A stretch of 20,216 bases of DNA, taken from contig FR884542.1 in assembly GCA_000435535.1 (NCBI GenBank), positions 18,973-39,188 on the forward strand. Reading direction: 5' to 3'. Position numbers and translations under genes: made by a program. A model generated the notes under the pieces. That model did not search any database. It worked only from the letters and a program-made list of their open reading frames with translations, and was not told the DNA's origin. Below are positions 8,151 to 15,256 of this stretch, in pieces (the first letter of the stretch is position 1; the number at the start of each line of letters is the position of its first letter). Source of the stretch: Clostridium sp. CAG:575 (lineage in GTDB: Bacteria; Bacillota; Clostridia; TANB77; CAG-508).

Positions 8151-9328
8151 ATGTGTTTTCTTGTCATTTCCATTAAATCTAACTTTGTAAATCCTTCTAC
8201 TTGTGTTTTTGCTCTATCATTTTTTAAGTTTTCTATTAATAATTTTTGTATTTTTTCTTTATTTTCATTATTATTCATATCTATATAATCAATTATTACT
8301 ATTCCACCTATGTCTCTTAGTCTTAATTGTTTTGTTATCTCTATTGTTGCTTCTTCATTAACTTTATAAATTGTTTGTTCTACATCTTTTGTTCCTGTGT
8401 ATTTTCCAGTGTTTACATCAATTGCTGTTAATGCTTCTGTTTTGTCTATTGTAATAAAACCACCACATTTTAGCCATATTTTTCTATTTTGCAATTTTTC
8501 TATTTGTTTTTTTGTATCATAAATATCTAATATTTCTTCTTTTTTGAATTCAATTTTTGCTTTTTGCAAATATGCATTTTCTTTTTGCAATTTTAATAAT
8601 CTGTTATACTCTTTTTCATTATTAGTCAAAATTCTCTGTAATGAATTATCTGGTAAATCTAAAGTCATTTTCTCTATAATATTTTCTGATTTATAAATTA
8701 ATTTTGGTTCTTTTGTTTTCGCTTCTTGCTGATATTTTTCTTTTATTTTTTTCCATTTTGATTCTATGTATTTTATATCTTCTATTATTTCTTTTTCTTT
8801 ACCAATTGCTGATGTTCTTATAATTGCTCCATTTTCAGAAGTAATATTTTCTTTTACTAATTTTATTAATCTTTCTTGTTCTTTTTTATCTTCAATTTTT
8901 TGTGAAGCCGTTATTATATCTGTATCTGGCATAAGTGCAATATATTTACTTGGAAGATTTATATGTGTAGATACTCTTGCTCCCTTTAAAGCATTACTAT
9001 CTTTTTTTACTTGTACTAATATAGCATCATTATTTTTTATTATTTGGCTGATTTCTATATTACTGTTTTTCTCATTTTTTACATTATTTTTTGTTTCATC
9101 AATTTTTGGTAATAAATCTTTTAAATGAATAAAGCTATTTTTTTCTGTTCCAATATCTACAAATGCAGCTTGCATTCCTTTTATTACATCTTTTACAATC
9201 CCTATATAAATATTTCCTTCTTTTCTTAAATCATTTCCTTCGTCTATATAATATTCTACTAAATGTCCATTTTCTAGTAATGCAATTTCTTTATTTTCTG
9301 TATTTTTGTTGATAAAAATTTCTAGCAT
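8108..9328 (-). CDS. rng: Ribonuclease E/G family endonuclease with short C-terminus
   Basis: RNase G/E enzymes cut single-stranded RNA during rRNA maturation and mRNA decay. The 406-aa protein has the N-terminal S1 domain (GNIYIGIVKDVIKGMQAAFVDIG) and the catalytic core. Its metal-binding aspartates appear as D304 (LTAIDVNTG) and D347 (IIDYIDM), equivalent to E. coli RNase E D303 and D346. After DLMEMTRKH the protein ends within 13 residues, and the usual CPxCxG zinc-link cysteines are absent. The last residues are encoded by DNA containing the palindrome GTCCCTGTGGGAC, so the tail looks supplied by an inserted repeat. The start has an AGAGGGAG site. It lies between pth and rimO. Confidence 0.92.
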   Translation of the reverse strand: MLEIFINKNTENKEIALLENGHLVEYYIDEGNDLRKEGNIYIGIVKDVIKGMQAAFVDIGTEKNSFIHLKDLLPKIDETKNNVKNEKNSNIEISQIIKNNDAILVQVKKDSNALKGARVSTHINLPSKYIALMPDTDIITASQKIEDKKEQERLIKLVKENITSENGAIIRTSAIGKEKEIIEDIKYIESKWKKIKEKYQQEAKTKEPKLIYKSENIIEKMTLDLPDNSLQRILTNNEKEYNRLLKLQKENAYLQKAKIEFKKEEILDIYDTKKQIEKLQNRKIWLKCGGFITIDKTEALTAIDVNTGKYTGTKDVEQTIYKVNEEATIEITKQLRLRDIGGIVIIDYIDMNNNENKEKIQKLLIENLKNDRAKTQVEGFTKLDLMEMTRKHIMSHRDSSCERNYH

Positions 9329-9414
9329 TTAATTTCTCCCTCTTATATATTTGGTAATTTTATATCTAAATATAAAGTTTTATTATTTTTTTCAGTTGCT
9401 TTTTTCCATGATAT

Positions 9415-9972
9415 TTAATTAAATTTATTCATTGCAATATCTATCCCATTTTTTAAAATCTCTTCAACTGCTTCTGCTGCTTTTTTTACTCCTTGAATAA
9501 GAATCTTTTCTTCATCTTCTGGTATTTTTCCTATAACATAATTTATCATATCATTTTTATGTTCTGGCTGTCCAATTCCAACTCTTATTCTTGGAAAATC
9601 TTCTGTTTTTAATTCATTTATGACTGATATCATCCCTTTGTGTGAACCTGGTCCGCCCTTTTTTCTGATTCGAATTTTTCCTTTTTCTGTATCTATATCA
9701 TCATATATTACTATTACTTTTTCCGGTTCTATATTATAAAAATCAACTACTTCTTTTACTGATTCTCCACTTAAATTCATAAAAGTTTGTGGTTTTAATA
9801 AAATAACTTTTTCACCTTGTATTATACTTGTTTCATATAAACTTTTAAATTTTGTTTTAGTAATATTAATATTATTTTTTTTTGCAATTTCGTTTATTGT
9901 GTCAAATCCCATGTTATGTCTTGTATGTGCATATTCATTTTCTGGATTTCCTAACCCTACTATTAAATACAT
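9415..9972 (-). CDS. pth: Peptidyl-tRNA hydrolase
   Basis: Pth releases peptides from prematurely dropped peptidyl-tRNAs so that the tRNA can be reused. The 185-aa length is normal. The family signatures are present in order: LIVGLGNPENEYAHTRHNMG with catalytic H19, KPQTFMNLSGESV, the active-site Asp in VIYDDIDTEKG, and GGPGSHKGM. The start at 9972 has an AAAGGAAAGAG site. It is the first gene after the promoter at 10009-10037 and probably leads the pth-rng-rimO-yqeY transcript; 86 bp without a clear terminator separate it from rng. Confidence 0.97.
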   Translation of the reverse strand: MYLIVGLGNPENEYAHTRHNMGFDTINEIAKKNNINITKTKFKSLYETSIIQGEKVILLKPQTFMNLSGESVKEVVDFYNIEPEKVIVIYDDIDTEKGKIRIRKKGGPGSHKGMISVINELKTEDFPRIRVGIGQPEHKNDMINYVIGKIPEDEEKILIQGVKKAAEAVEEILKNGIDIAMNKFN

Positions 9973-10008
9973 TTTTCTCTTTCCTTTTTATTTATTTTTT
10001 ACTTATCT

Positions 10009-10037
10009 ATTTTACATTGTTTTGGGCTTTTTTTCAA
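10009..10037 (-). promoter_or_regulatory. Promoter for pth operon
   Basis: On the minus strand TTGAAA (10037-10032) and TAAAAT (10014-10009) are separated by 17 bp. It lies between the terminator of the upstream surface-protein operon and the pth ribosome binding site. Confidence 0.7.
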
Positions 10038-10043
10038 GTAATT

Positions 10044-10080
10044 AATAAAAAATAGTGAGATTTCCTCCCACTATTTCATT
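10044..10080 (-). terminator. Terminator of the glycine-rich surface-protein operon
   Basis: On the minus strand AAATAGTG (10076-10069) pairs with CACTATTT (10057-10050), and the T-run continues immediately. It lies 40 bp after the stop at 10118 and before the pth promoter. Confidence 0.85.
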
Positions 10081-10117
10081 TTTGAATAAATAACATATTT
10101 TATTTTTAACCTGTTCT

Positions 10118-12370
10118 TTATTTTTCTAACCATATTTCATATAAATATCCATGAGATTGATTGAAACCATTAGATATATAATATGATGATTGTAAAGATT
10201 CAATATCATGAGTTAATATTAATAATTCTGCTGTTTTTCCGGTAGATGAAACAGTTACGGAGTTATCTGGAACATATGAAGATCCCCATGTTTTACTTGT
10301 GGTTGTTGCCATAAGTCTTCCAGCCGAATCATTTGTTGCCCAACTTGCAACTTGTCCATATGACTTTAAATATTTGTATTGTGTTAAATCTATTGAATTT
10401 ACGGTGAAGACTCCTCCTCCTCCATATCCTGCGTTACAATCAATATAAATATTGTCATTATTAAATGTTGCAGAAAATCTTCTTCCTGTACGTGCATATT
10501 TTTCATATCCACCTGTTATGCTAGTAAATTGATTTCCATAATAATACAAATATAATCTTTCTATTGCGGTTATTTCACAGGAATCTGTATATTCAATTCC
10601 TATTTTTGTTTTAGCTGTACATGTTATTGTAGCTATTCCTGGATTTATAAACTTTATCTTTCCATTTTGATTAACTGTAACTATGTTTTCATCTGAACTT
10701 TTCCATATTATTTGAGCAGAATATGGTTTTTCTTCTATATCTATATTATATTCTGTTTTACTTTCAATCTTATTTCCATTATTTCCTAATACTTCTTCAT
10801 TTTGAATTTTTATTAATTCAATTTTATCTTCTTTTAGGCTTATATTTCCTGTATCTGATTGATATGTTCCACTACTAATATTTCCGATAGATATTGTTCC
10901 ATTTCCTCCATTTCCTCCAATTAATTCATCAGCAGATCCTTTTATTTTTCCCCCTTTGGCTTCTATTGGTCCAGTGCAAGTTATATTATTTTTATAAAAT
11001 ATATTTATGCTACCTCCTCCTGAACTTCCACCACTTATCATTGTATAAAGAGTACCTTTTGATCCATTTGATTCTATTTTTCCTGTATTATTTATATTGT
11101 CAGAATATATTATTAGTAGACCTCCTGTTCCGTTTTCTCCTGCTCCATCTATAGCATTTCCACTATCATTTTGTCCACCATTTCCTCCAGGATTTCCTGC
11201 TCCTCCTCCTGCTAGTCTTGATGCCCATGATGAACTATATCTATATCCTATTCCGTCTCCACCTTTTCCTCCAGTTGAGCTTCCATCTTCAGCTTTAATT
11301 TTACTATAACAATTTATATTACATCCGCCTCCACCGGCTCCTCCTGAATATGAAGTTCCATTTCCTCCTGCACCAGAAACTGCAATTGGATCTGCATCTG
11401 AAGCGTTAGCAGCACCTGAGCCTCCTCCTCCTGTTTGTCTTCCATTTCCTACATATCCATTAATTCCATTCCCAGATTGATTCTCATGTTTCGTTATACT
11501 TTCTCCTCCTGTTGCTCCAACTGCTGGAATATATTCATAGCTATTGTCTAAATTTTGCCATAAATATACATTTTCTCCTTCTGCTTTTGCGCCTCTTGCC
11601 GTCATACTTACTATACCATTATTTGTTAAGGTTCCTGTACAATATATCATCATTCCTTTTGGTCCACCATACCCATCATCGCTTTTGCATGCTGTTAATG
11701 TTATACCTTCATTTATTGTTAAATTTCCTTTTACCTTCAATACCACCATATTTTTTGCGTTTTCATTTTCTGTTGCTACATCTGTCGTTTTACTTCCAAA
11801 TTCATATACATTATTTGATAAAGTAGCTCCTTCTATATTAGATATACCATCTAATATTAAGTTTCCATTATATATAATTGTGTGTATGTTATACTCTACT
11901 ATTTTTTCTGTTCCTTCATTATCCTTTACTTTTAATTTTACAGTAGAATATCCATTACTTTGTATTTCCGATATCTTACTTATTAAGCTTTCTGTTTTTT
12001 CTTCATTATTTTGTATTTCTTCTACACTTATTATTTTTAGTAATTCTCTATCTATTAAAAAAGTATATTTTTTTATTAATACATTATTTTCATTTATTTG
12101 TGCTCCACTAATTTTTGAAATTATAAATTGATTTAAAAAATCATTAGAATTATACTTTTCATTTTGCTGTTTTTCTATTGCAGCTTCTATTAACACACTC
12201 TCTAATTCTTCTTTGGCTTGCATCTTTTGTGTTTGATCTTTTGCCTTTATAGCTTTATACAATAATCCATTTTCTGTTAACTGTGAGATAGTCACTCCTG
12301 CAAGGATTAATAGAATTATTATAGTTATAATTAATGCAATTAATGTGATACCTTTACTGCTATTTTTCAT
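10118..12370 (-). CDS. Pilin-like glycine-rich surface protein with Ig-like and C-terminal domains
   Basis: The 750-aa protein begins with a class III prepilin-like signal: KG at 6-7 followed by ITLIALIITIIILLILAGVT (about 8-28). Position +5 after the expected cut is Ala rather than the Glu of classical pilins. A spacer (30-230) leads to a glycine-rich region at about 232-500, with repeated phrases such as TGTLTNNG, TGGGGSG, GGAGGGG and GGSSGGGS, of the kind seen in beta-helix or polyglycine stalks. A BIG2-type Ig-like domain follows (about 515-604; WKSSDENIVTVN...GIATITC), then a domain of about 145 aa that looks all-beta and ends YLYEIWLEK. Likely an envelope-anchored adhesin or receptor; function is inferred. 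The start has AGGAGG, 26 bp after the broken paralogue 12397-14862. Confidence 0.8.
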   Translation of the reverse strand: MKNSSKGITLIALIITIIILLILAGVTISQLTENGLLYKAIKAKDQTQKMQAKEELESVLIEAAIEKQQNEKYNSNDFLNQFIISKISGAQINENNVLIKKYTFLIDRELLKIISVEEIQNNEEKTESLISKISEIQSNGYSTVKLKVKDNEGTEKIVEYNIHTIIYNGNLILDGISNIEGATLSNNVYEFGSKTTDVATENENAKNMVVLKVKGNLTINEGITLTACKSDDGYGGPKGMMIYCTGTLTNNGIVSMTARGAKAEGENVYLWQNLDNSYEYIPAVGATGGESITKHENQSGNGINGYVGNGRQTGGGGSGAANASDADPIAVSGAGGNGTSYSGGAGGGGCNINCYSKIKAEDGSSTGGKGGDGIGYRYSSSWASRLAGGGAGNPGGNGGQNDSGNAIDGAGENGTGGLLIIYSDNINNTGKIESNGSKGTLYTMISGGSSGGGSINIFYKNNITCTGPIEAKGGKIKGSADELIGGNGGNGTISIGNISSGTYQSDTGNISLKEDKIELIKIQNEEVLGNNGNKIESKTEYNIDIEEKPYSAQIIWKSSDENIVTVNQNGKIKFINPGIATITCTAKTKIGIEYTDSCEITAIERLYLYYYGNQFTSITGGYEKYARTGRRFSATFNNDNIYIDCNAGYGGGGVFTVNSIDLTQYKYLKSYGQVASWATNDSAGRLMATTTSKTWGSSYVPDNSVTVSSTGKTAELLILTHDIESLQSSYYISNGFNQSHGYLYEIWLEK
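10274..10522 (-). repeat. 249-bp segment identical to 12553-12801
   Basis: By eye, every base from ATATGAAG to the end of CCTGTTATGCT matches the paralogous segment at 12553-12801. Sequence on both sides diverges quickly. It encodes the first half of the C-terminal domain. Confidence 0.85.
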
Positions 12371-12396
12371 TTATATTTCCTCCTATGTATAATTTT

Positions 12397-12804
12397 TTAT
12401 TTTTCCAACCATATTTCATATAAATATCCATGAGATTGATTGAATCCATTAGATATATAGTATGATAATTGTAAAGATGTAATATCATGAGTTAATGTTA
12501 ATAAATCTGTTTTTCTTCTGGTAGATGAAACAGTTACAGAGTCTGCTGGAATATATGAAGATCCCCATGTTTTACTTGTGGTTGTTGCCATAAGTCTTCC
12601 AGCCGAATCATTTGTTGCCCAACTTGCAACTTGTCCATATGACTTTAAATATTTGTATTGTGTTAAATCTATTGAATTTACGGTGAAGACTCCTCCTCCT
12701 CCATATCCTGCGTTACAATCAATATAAATATTGTCATTATTAAATGTTGCAGAAAATCTTCTTCCTGTACGTGCATATTTTTCATATCCACCTGTTATGC
12801 TCAT
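12397..12804 (-). CDS. C-terminal domain fragment of the broken surface protein
   Basis: This 135-aa frame begins MSITGGYEKYARTGRR and is almost the same as the last 130 residues of the protein at 10118-12370. Much of it is encoded by the 249-bp identical segment. Its ATG overlaps the previous frame's TGA, and I see no good SD, so it is best read as the end of the broken gene. Confidence 0.55.
   Translation of the reverse strand: MSITGGYEKYARTGRRFSATFNNDNIYIDCNAGYGGGGVFTVNSIDLTQYKYLKSYGQVASWATNDSAGRLMATTTSKTWGSSYIPADSVTVSSTRRKTDLLTLTHDITSLQLSYYISNGFNQSHGYLYEIWLEK
12553..12801 (-). repeat. 249-bp segment identical to 10274-10522
   Basis: This is the partner of the segment in the intact paralogue. 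Its 12801 edge falls exactly at the frame break and the tandem duplication. Confidence 0.85.
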
Positions 12805-12827
12805 TTTTCATATCCACCTGTTATACT
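12776..12827 (-). repeat. 26-bp tandem duplication at a frame break
   Basis: On the minus strand ATAACAGGTGGATATGAAAA appears twice with a 26-bp period, both copies followed by AT. The first copy belongs to the divergent upstream part (GTTAGTATAACAGG). The second, preceded by AGC, matches the intact paralogue (CTAGCATAACAGG). Because 26 is not a multiple of three, it breaks the frame. Confidence 0.85.
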
Positions 12828-13154
12828 AACAAATTGATTTCCATAATAATACAAATATAATCTTTCTGCTGTAGTCACCTTACAGGAATCACTATATTCA
12901 ATTCCTATTTTTGTTTTAATTGTACATGTTATTATAGCTGTTCCTGAATTTATAAACTTTATCGTTCCATTTGGGTCAACTGTAAATATGTTTTCATCTG
13001 AACTTTTCCATGTTATTTGATCCGAAGTTGTTCTTTTTATAATTTGTAACTTATATTCTATTAATTCCTGTACTTTTTTTTGGTTATTTCCTACTACTGC
13101 TTCATTATTTAATATTTTTACTAATTCAATATTGTCTTCTTGTATTTCGATCAT
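12801..13154 (-). CDS. Ig-like domain fragment of the broken surface protein
   Basis: This 117-aa frame holds the BIG2-like domain (WKSSDENIFTVDPNG, TAIITC) and ends at GGYEK, where the intact paralogue continues. It overlaps both neighbouring frames by four bases (ATGA). Homology shows that it is one part of a longer gene; independent translation is unlikely without a visible SD. Confidence 0.5.
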   Translation of the reverse strand: MIEIQEDNIELVKILNNEAVVGNNQKKVQELIEYKLQIIKRTTSDQITWKSSDENIFTVDPNGTIKFINSGTAIITCTIKTKIGIEYSDSCKVTTAERLYLYYYGNQFVSITGGYEK

Positions 13155-13561
13155 TTTGTGTAACTTCCATCAACATCTATTTTTTCATAGGCTCCTGTTT
13201 TTATACTTCCTACTGTAATTGTTCCAGCTCCTCCAGCACCACCAGTCTTAAGATATCCTTTAGTAGCAATTCCTCCATATGCACTAATTGTTCCATTATT
13301 ATTATAATTTTCATTATAAAATAAATTTATAGAACCTCCTCCACTTGATCCTCCTGTAACAGTTTCATATATGGCACTCACACCATTTGATTCTATTAGA
13401 TTATTATTATTGATTTTATTTCCATATATTATTAAAAGTCCACCTGTTCCGATTTTTACTTCCAGGATTTCCTGCTCCATTGTTATCACTATAGCTTCCA
13501 GTTCCCCCAGCACCACCGATTTTCCTGCCCTGCACCTGCGGTGTCCGCTACAATTGTACAT
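13151..13561 (-). CDS. Glycine-rich fragment of the broken surface protein
   Basis: From about residue 38 (GTGGLLIIYGNKI) this 136-aa frame matches the second half of the paralogue's glycine-rich region, ending SIKTGAYEK. Its first 35 or so residues are out-of-frame text with no resemblance to the paralogue, so the displayed ATG is not a real start. Confidence 0.5.
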   Translation of the reverse strand: MYNCSGHRRCRAGKSVVLGELEAIVITMEQEILEVKIGTGGLLIIYGNKINNNNLIESNGVSAIYETVTGGSSGGGSINLFYNENYNNNGTISAYGGIATKGYLKTGGAGGAGTITVGSIKTGAYEKIDVDGSYTK

Positions 13562-14862
13562 ACAGCTCCTCCTCCTGTTCCACCAGAATATGATGTTCCT
13601 TGTGATCCTGCACCTGAAGTTCCATATTCTGAATAGCAGGATCCAGAGCCACCGCCTCCTGTTTGTCTATTAGTACCACTATTTCCAATGTTTCCATTAG
13701 CCCTTGTAGGAACTTTTTCACCTCCATTAGCTCCAACTGCTGGAATATATTCATAACTACTATTTGTATTTTTCCATAAATATACATTTTGCCCTTCTGC
13801 ATATGCTCCTCTTGCTGTCATACTTATTGTTCCATTATTAGTTAATGTTCCTGAACAATAGATCATCATTCCTTTGGGTCCACCATATCCATCTTTGCTT
13901 GCATAGGTTGTTAATGTCGTACCCTCATCTATTGTTAAATCCCCATTTATTTTTAACACTATCATATTTTGTGCATAATCATTTTCTGTTCCGACATCTT
14001 CTTCTATTCCGAATACAGTATCTGCTGTTATATTAATATCTTCATTGAAATTGTAAACTTTAGTATTATATGTTTCATCATTTACTATTATTTCATATTT
14101 TCCATTTATAAAGTCATTTTCTTTTATTGCATTTAATAGGCTCTCTGATTTAATGCTTTTTGCAATTGTATTTACTTCTGAATTTATAGGTATATTTTCA
14201 TTATATATTACCTTATTACCTAGTTTCTCATTTTCTGCTTTCATTGATATAGTTACAGTATTATCATCATTTATTAATCCATTTTGTATCAAATCATAAT
14301 CCACTATAGAAAATTTTGTTCCACTCATCCAGTGGCTATTTTCTCCTAATCCTATTTTATATAAAATTTCATATCCTTCTAATTCTATTTTATTATTTAA
14401 TTCTATAACTTCAAATCCTTTTTTATCTGTTACAACATTTATTCCAATTGTGCTTTCTTTTATTGCTGCATTGTCTATATATAATATTTTTTCTTGTTCA
14501 TTTTTTTCCTTTTCTTTAATTTTGAATATATTTTCTTCTTCTTTTTTAGCTATATAATCTATTTTCATTTGTTTTTTTTCATTTCCAAATATTTTACTTC
14601 CATCTGGTTTTTCTATATATTCTATTCCATTCTCACTATTGATACTTATTAGTACTTTTATATTTTCTTGATCTTGATTATCATAAACAACATATGAAAA
14701 TAAAGGAAGTACTTTAATTTCTTCATTTTCTTGTTTTATTTTTATGCCTAGTATATCCTTTATCAGTTGAGAATTAATGGCAATATATGTAATCATTAAT
14801 ATTGTTAACATTATAATTATTGCATTTATAAGTTTCACCTTACTAATTTTAAATTTTTTCAT
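13489..14862 (-). CDS. N-terminal fragment of the broken surface protein: membrane anchor plus first glycine-rich part
   Basis: Residues 1-15 are basic, then a single hydrophobic segment (about 11-33) anchors the protein; there is no pilin cleavage motif and no lipobox. A spacer of about 260 aa unlike the paralogue's follows. From QNMIVLKINGDLT onward the match to the intact paralogue is close (DGYGGPKGMMIYC, RQTGGGGSG). The frame goes off around 13525 and stops at 13489. If expressed alone it would be a truncated surface protein of 457 aa. Confidence 0.6.
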   Translation of the reverse strand: MKKFKISKVKLINAIIIMLTILMITYIAINSQLIKDILGIKIKQENEEIKVLPLFSYVVYDNQDQENIKVLISINSENGIEYIEKPDGSKIFGNEKKQMKIDYIAKKEEENIFKIKEKEKNEQEKILYIDNAAIKESTIGINVVTDKKGFEVIELNNKIELEGYEILYKIGLGENSHWMSGTKFSIVDYDLIQNGLINDDNTVTISMKAENEKLGNKVIYNENIPINSEVNTIAKSIKSESLLNAIKENDFINGKYEIIVNDETYNTKVYNFNEDINITADTVFGIEEDVGTENDYAQNMIVLKINGDLTIDEGTTLTTYASKDGYGGPKGMMIYCSGTLTNNGTISMTARGAYAEGQNVYLWKNTNSSYEYIPAVGANGGEKVPTRANGNIGNSGTNRQTGGGGSGSCYSEYGTSGAGSQGTSYSGGTGGGAVCTIVADTAGAGQENRWCWGNWKL

Positions 14863-14881
14863 TATTTTTTCTCTCCTTTCG

Positions 14882-14942
14882 TGCATTCAATTAAACTCAT
14901 TGATCATAATGTTATCATTTGTTTGAATGCATGTCAATGCAT
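14882..14942. promoter_or_regulatory. Inverted repeat TGCATTCAA / TTGAATGCA, candidate operator
   Basis: Perfect 9-bp arms lie at 14882-14890 and 14923-14931, 32 bp apart. The right arm is followed by a 10-bp near-direct copy (TTGAATGCAT then GTCAATGCAT, to 14942). The arms bracket the -10 and start region of the minus-strand promoter. The divergent XRE gene next door is the natural candidate to bind here; that is inference. Confidence 0.55.
14909..14937 (-). promoter_or_regulatory. Promoter of the surface-protein operon
   Basis: On the minus strand, a perfect TTGACA (14937-14932) and TAACAT (14914-14909) are 17 bp apart. The operator-like right arm fills the spacer. A weaker plus-strand promoter for the XRE gene may be TTGAAT (14947-14952), 17 bp, TAAATA (14970-14975). 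Confidence 0.65.
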
Positions 14943-14997
14943 TTTTTTGAATTCGTGATATTATTTTTTTAAATATGTTTAGAGAGGTGATTTTTAT

Positions 14998-15228
14998 ATG
15001 TATTTGAGAAGATTAAAAGATTTACGAGAAGATAAAGATCAAAAGCAAATTGCAATTGCTGAACTTTTAAATATTACTAGACAACAATATAGTTTATATG
15101 AAACTGGTAAAAGAGATTTACCTATTAAATTCTTAGGTATTCTTGCAAAATTTTATAATACATCAACTGATTACATTTTAGAATTAACAGATAATATAAA
15201 ACCATATGAAAGAACAATTAAAAAATGA
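14998..15228 (+). CDS. XRE-family helix-turn-helix transcriptional regulator
   Basis: The 76-aa protein is a single Cro/C1-type HTH domain: IAIAELLNITRQQYSLYETGKRDLP is the typical helix 2-turn-helix 3 and following helix (about residues 17-42), then LGILAKFYNTSTDYILELTD. There is no effector domain. The ATG at 14998 has a GAGAGGTGA site. It is divergent from the glycine-rich surface-protein genes, with 135 bp between starts, and that gap carries an inverted repeat. It probably represses itself and the surface operon, as small XRE proteins next to a divergent target often do. It is the only clear plus-strand gene here. Confidence 0.9.
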   Translation: MYLRRLKDLREDKDQKQIAIAELLNITRQQYSLYETGKRDLPIKFLGILAKFYNTSTDYILELTDNIKPYERTIKK

Positions 15229-15256
15229 GACAAAATTGGTTTGTCCAAATTGTCTC
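15227..15256. terminator. Bidirectional terminator between XRE gene and dnaE
   Basis: GAGACAA...TTGTCTC forms a stem of about 12 bp with small mismatches and a TTTG loop, directly after the XRE stop and reaching the dnaE stop. A-rich sequence lies on its left and AAATTT on its right, so it can serve either strand, though the T-runs are short. Confidence 0.65.

Larger units (their letters stand above)
12397..14862 (-). pseudogene. Frameshifted paralogue of the glycine-rich surface protein (whole locus)
   Basis: The locus carries the domain order of the 10118-12370 protein, but spread over several frames. It opens with a simple membrane anchor (INAIIIMLTILMITYIAINS) instead of a pilin signal. 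The breaks are near 13525, 13465, 13151 and 12801. Between about 13525 and 13465 only the third frame gives the expected glycine-rich text (KIGGAGGTGSYSDNNGAGNP). The last break coincides with a 26-bp tandem duplication. Without the breaks it would encode a protein of about 820 aa. The start at 14862 has an AAAGGAGAG site; an in-frame ATG at 14886 lies upstream of that site. Real decay, assembly error or separate expression of fragments cannot be told apart here. Confidence 0.75.

Noticed and set aside
11100..11480. Repeated CCTCC/TCCTCCT tracts as a CRISPR or tandem repeat array
   Set aside because: They are irregular and come from GGA GGA glycine codons of the surface protein; there is no repeat-spacer pattern.
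10894..12131. Plus-strand open frames opposite the surface-protein gene
   Set aside because: They are Pro/Leu/Ser-rich antisense readings of glycine codons, with no SD and no resemblance to proteins.
12801..13154. ATGA overlaps as designed translational coupling or programmed frameshifting
   Set aside because: No SD or canonical slippery heptamer is visible, and one of the overlaps is explained by the 26-bp duplication.
13548..13802. 84-aa minus-strand frame as a separate gene
   Set aside because: It is a shadow in the wrong frame of the glycine-rich region. Only the downstream part of this frame, past its stop, carries the expected third-frame island.
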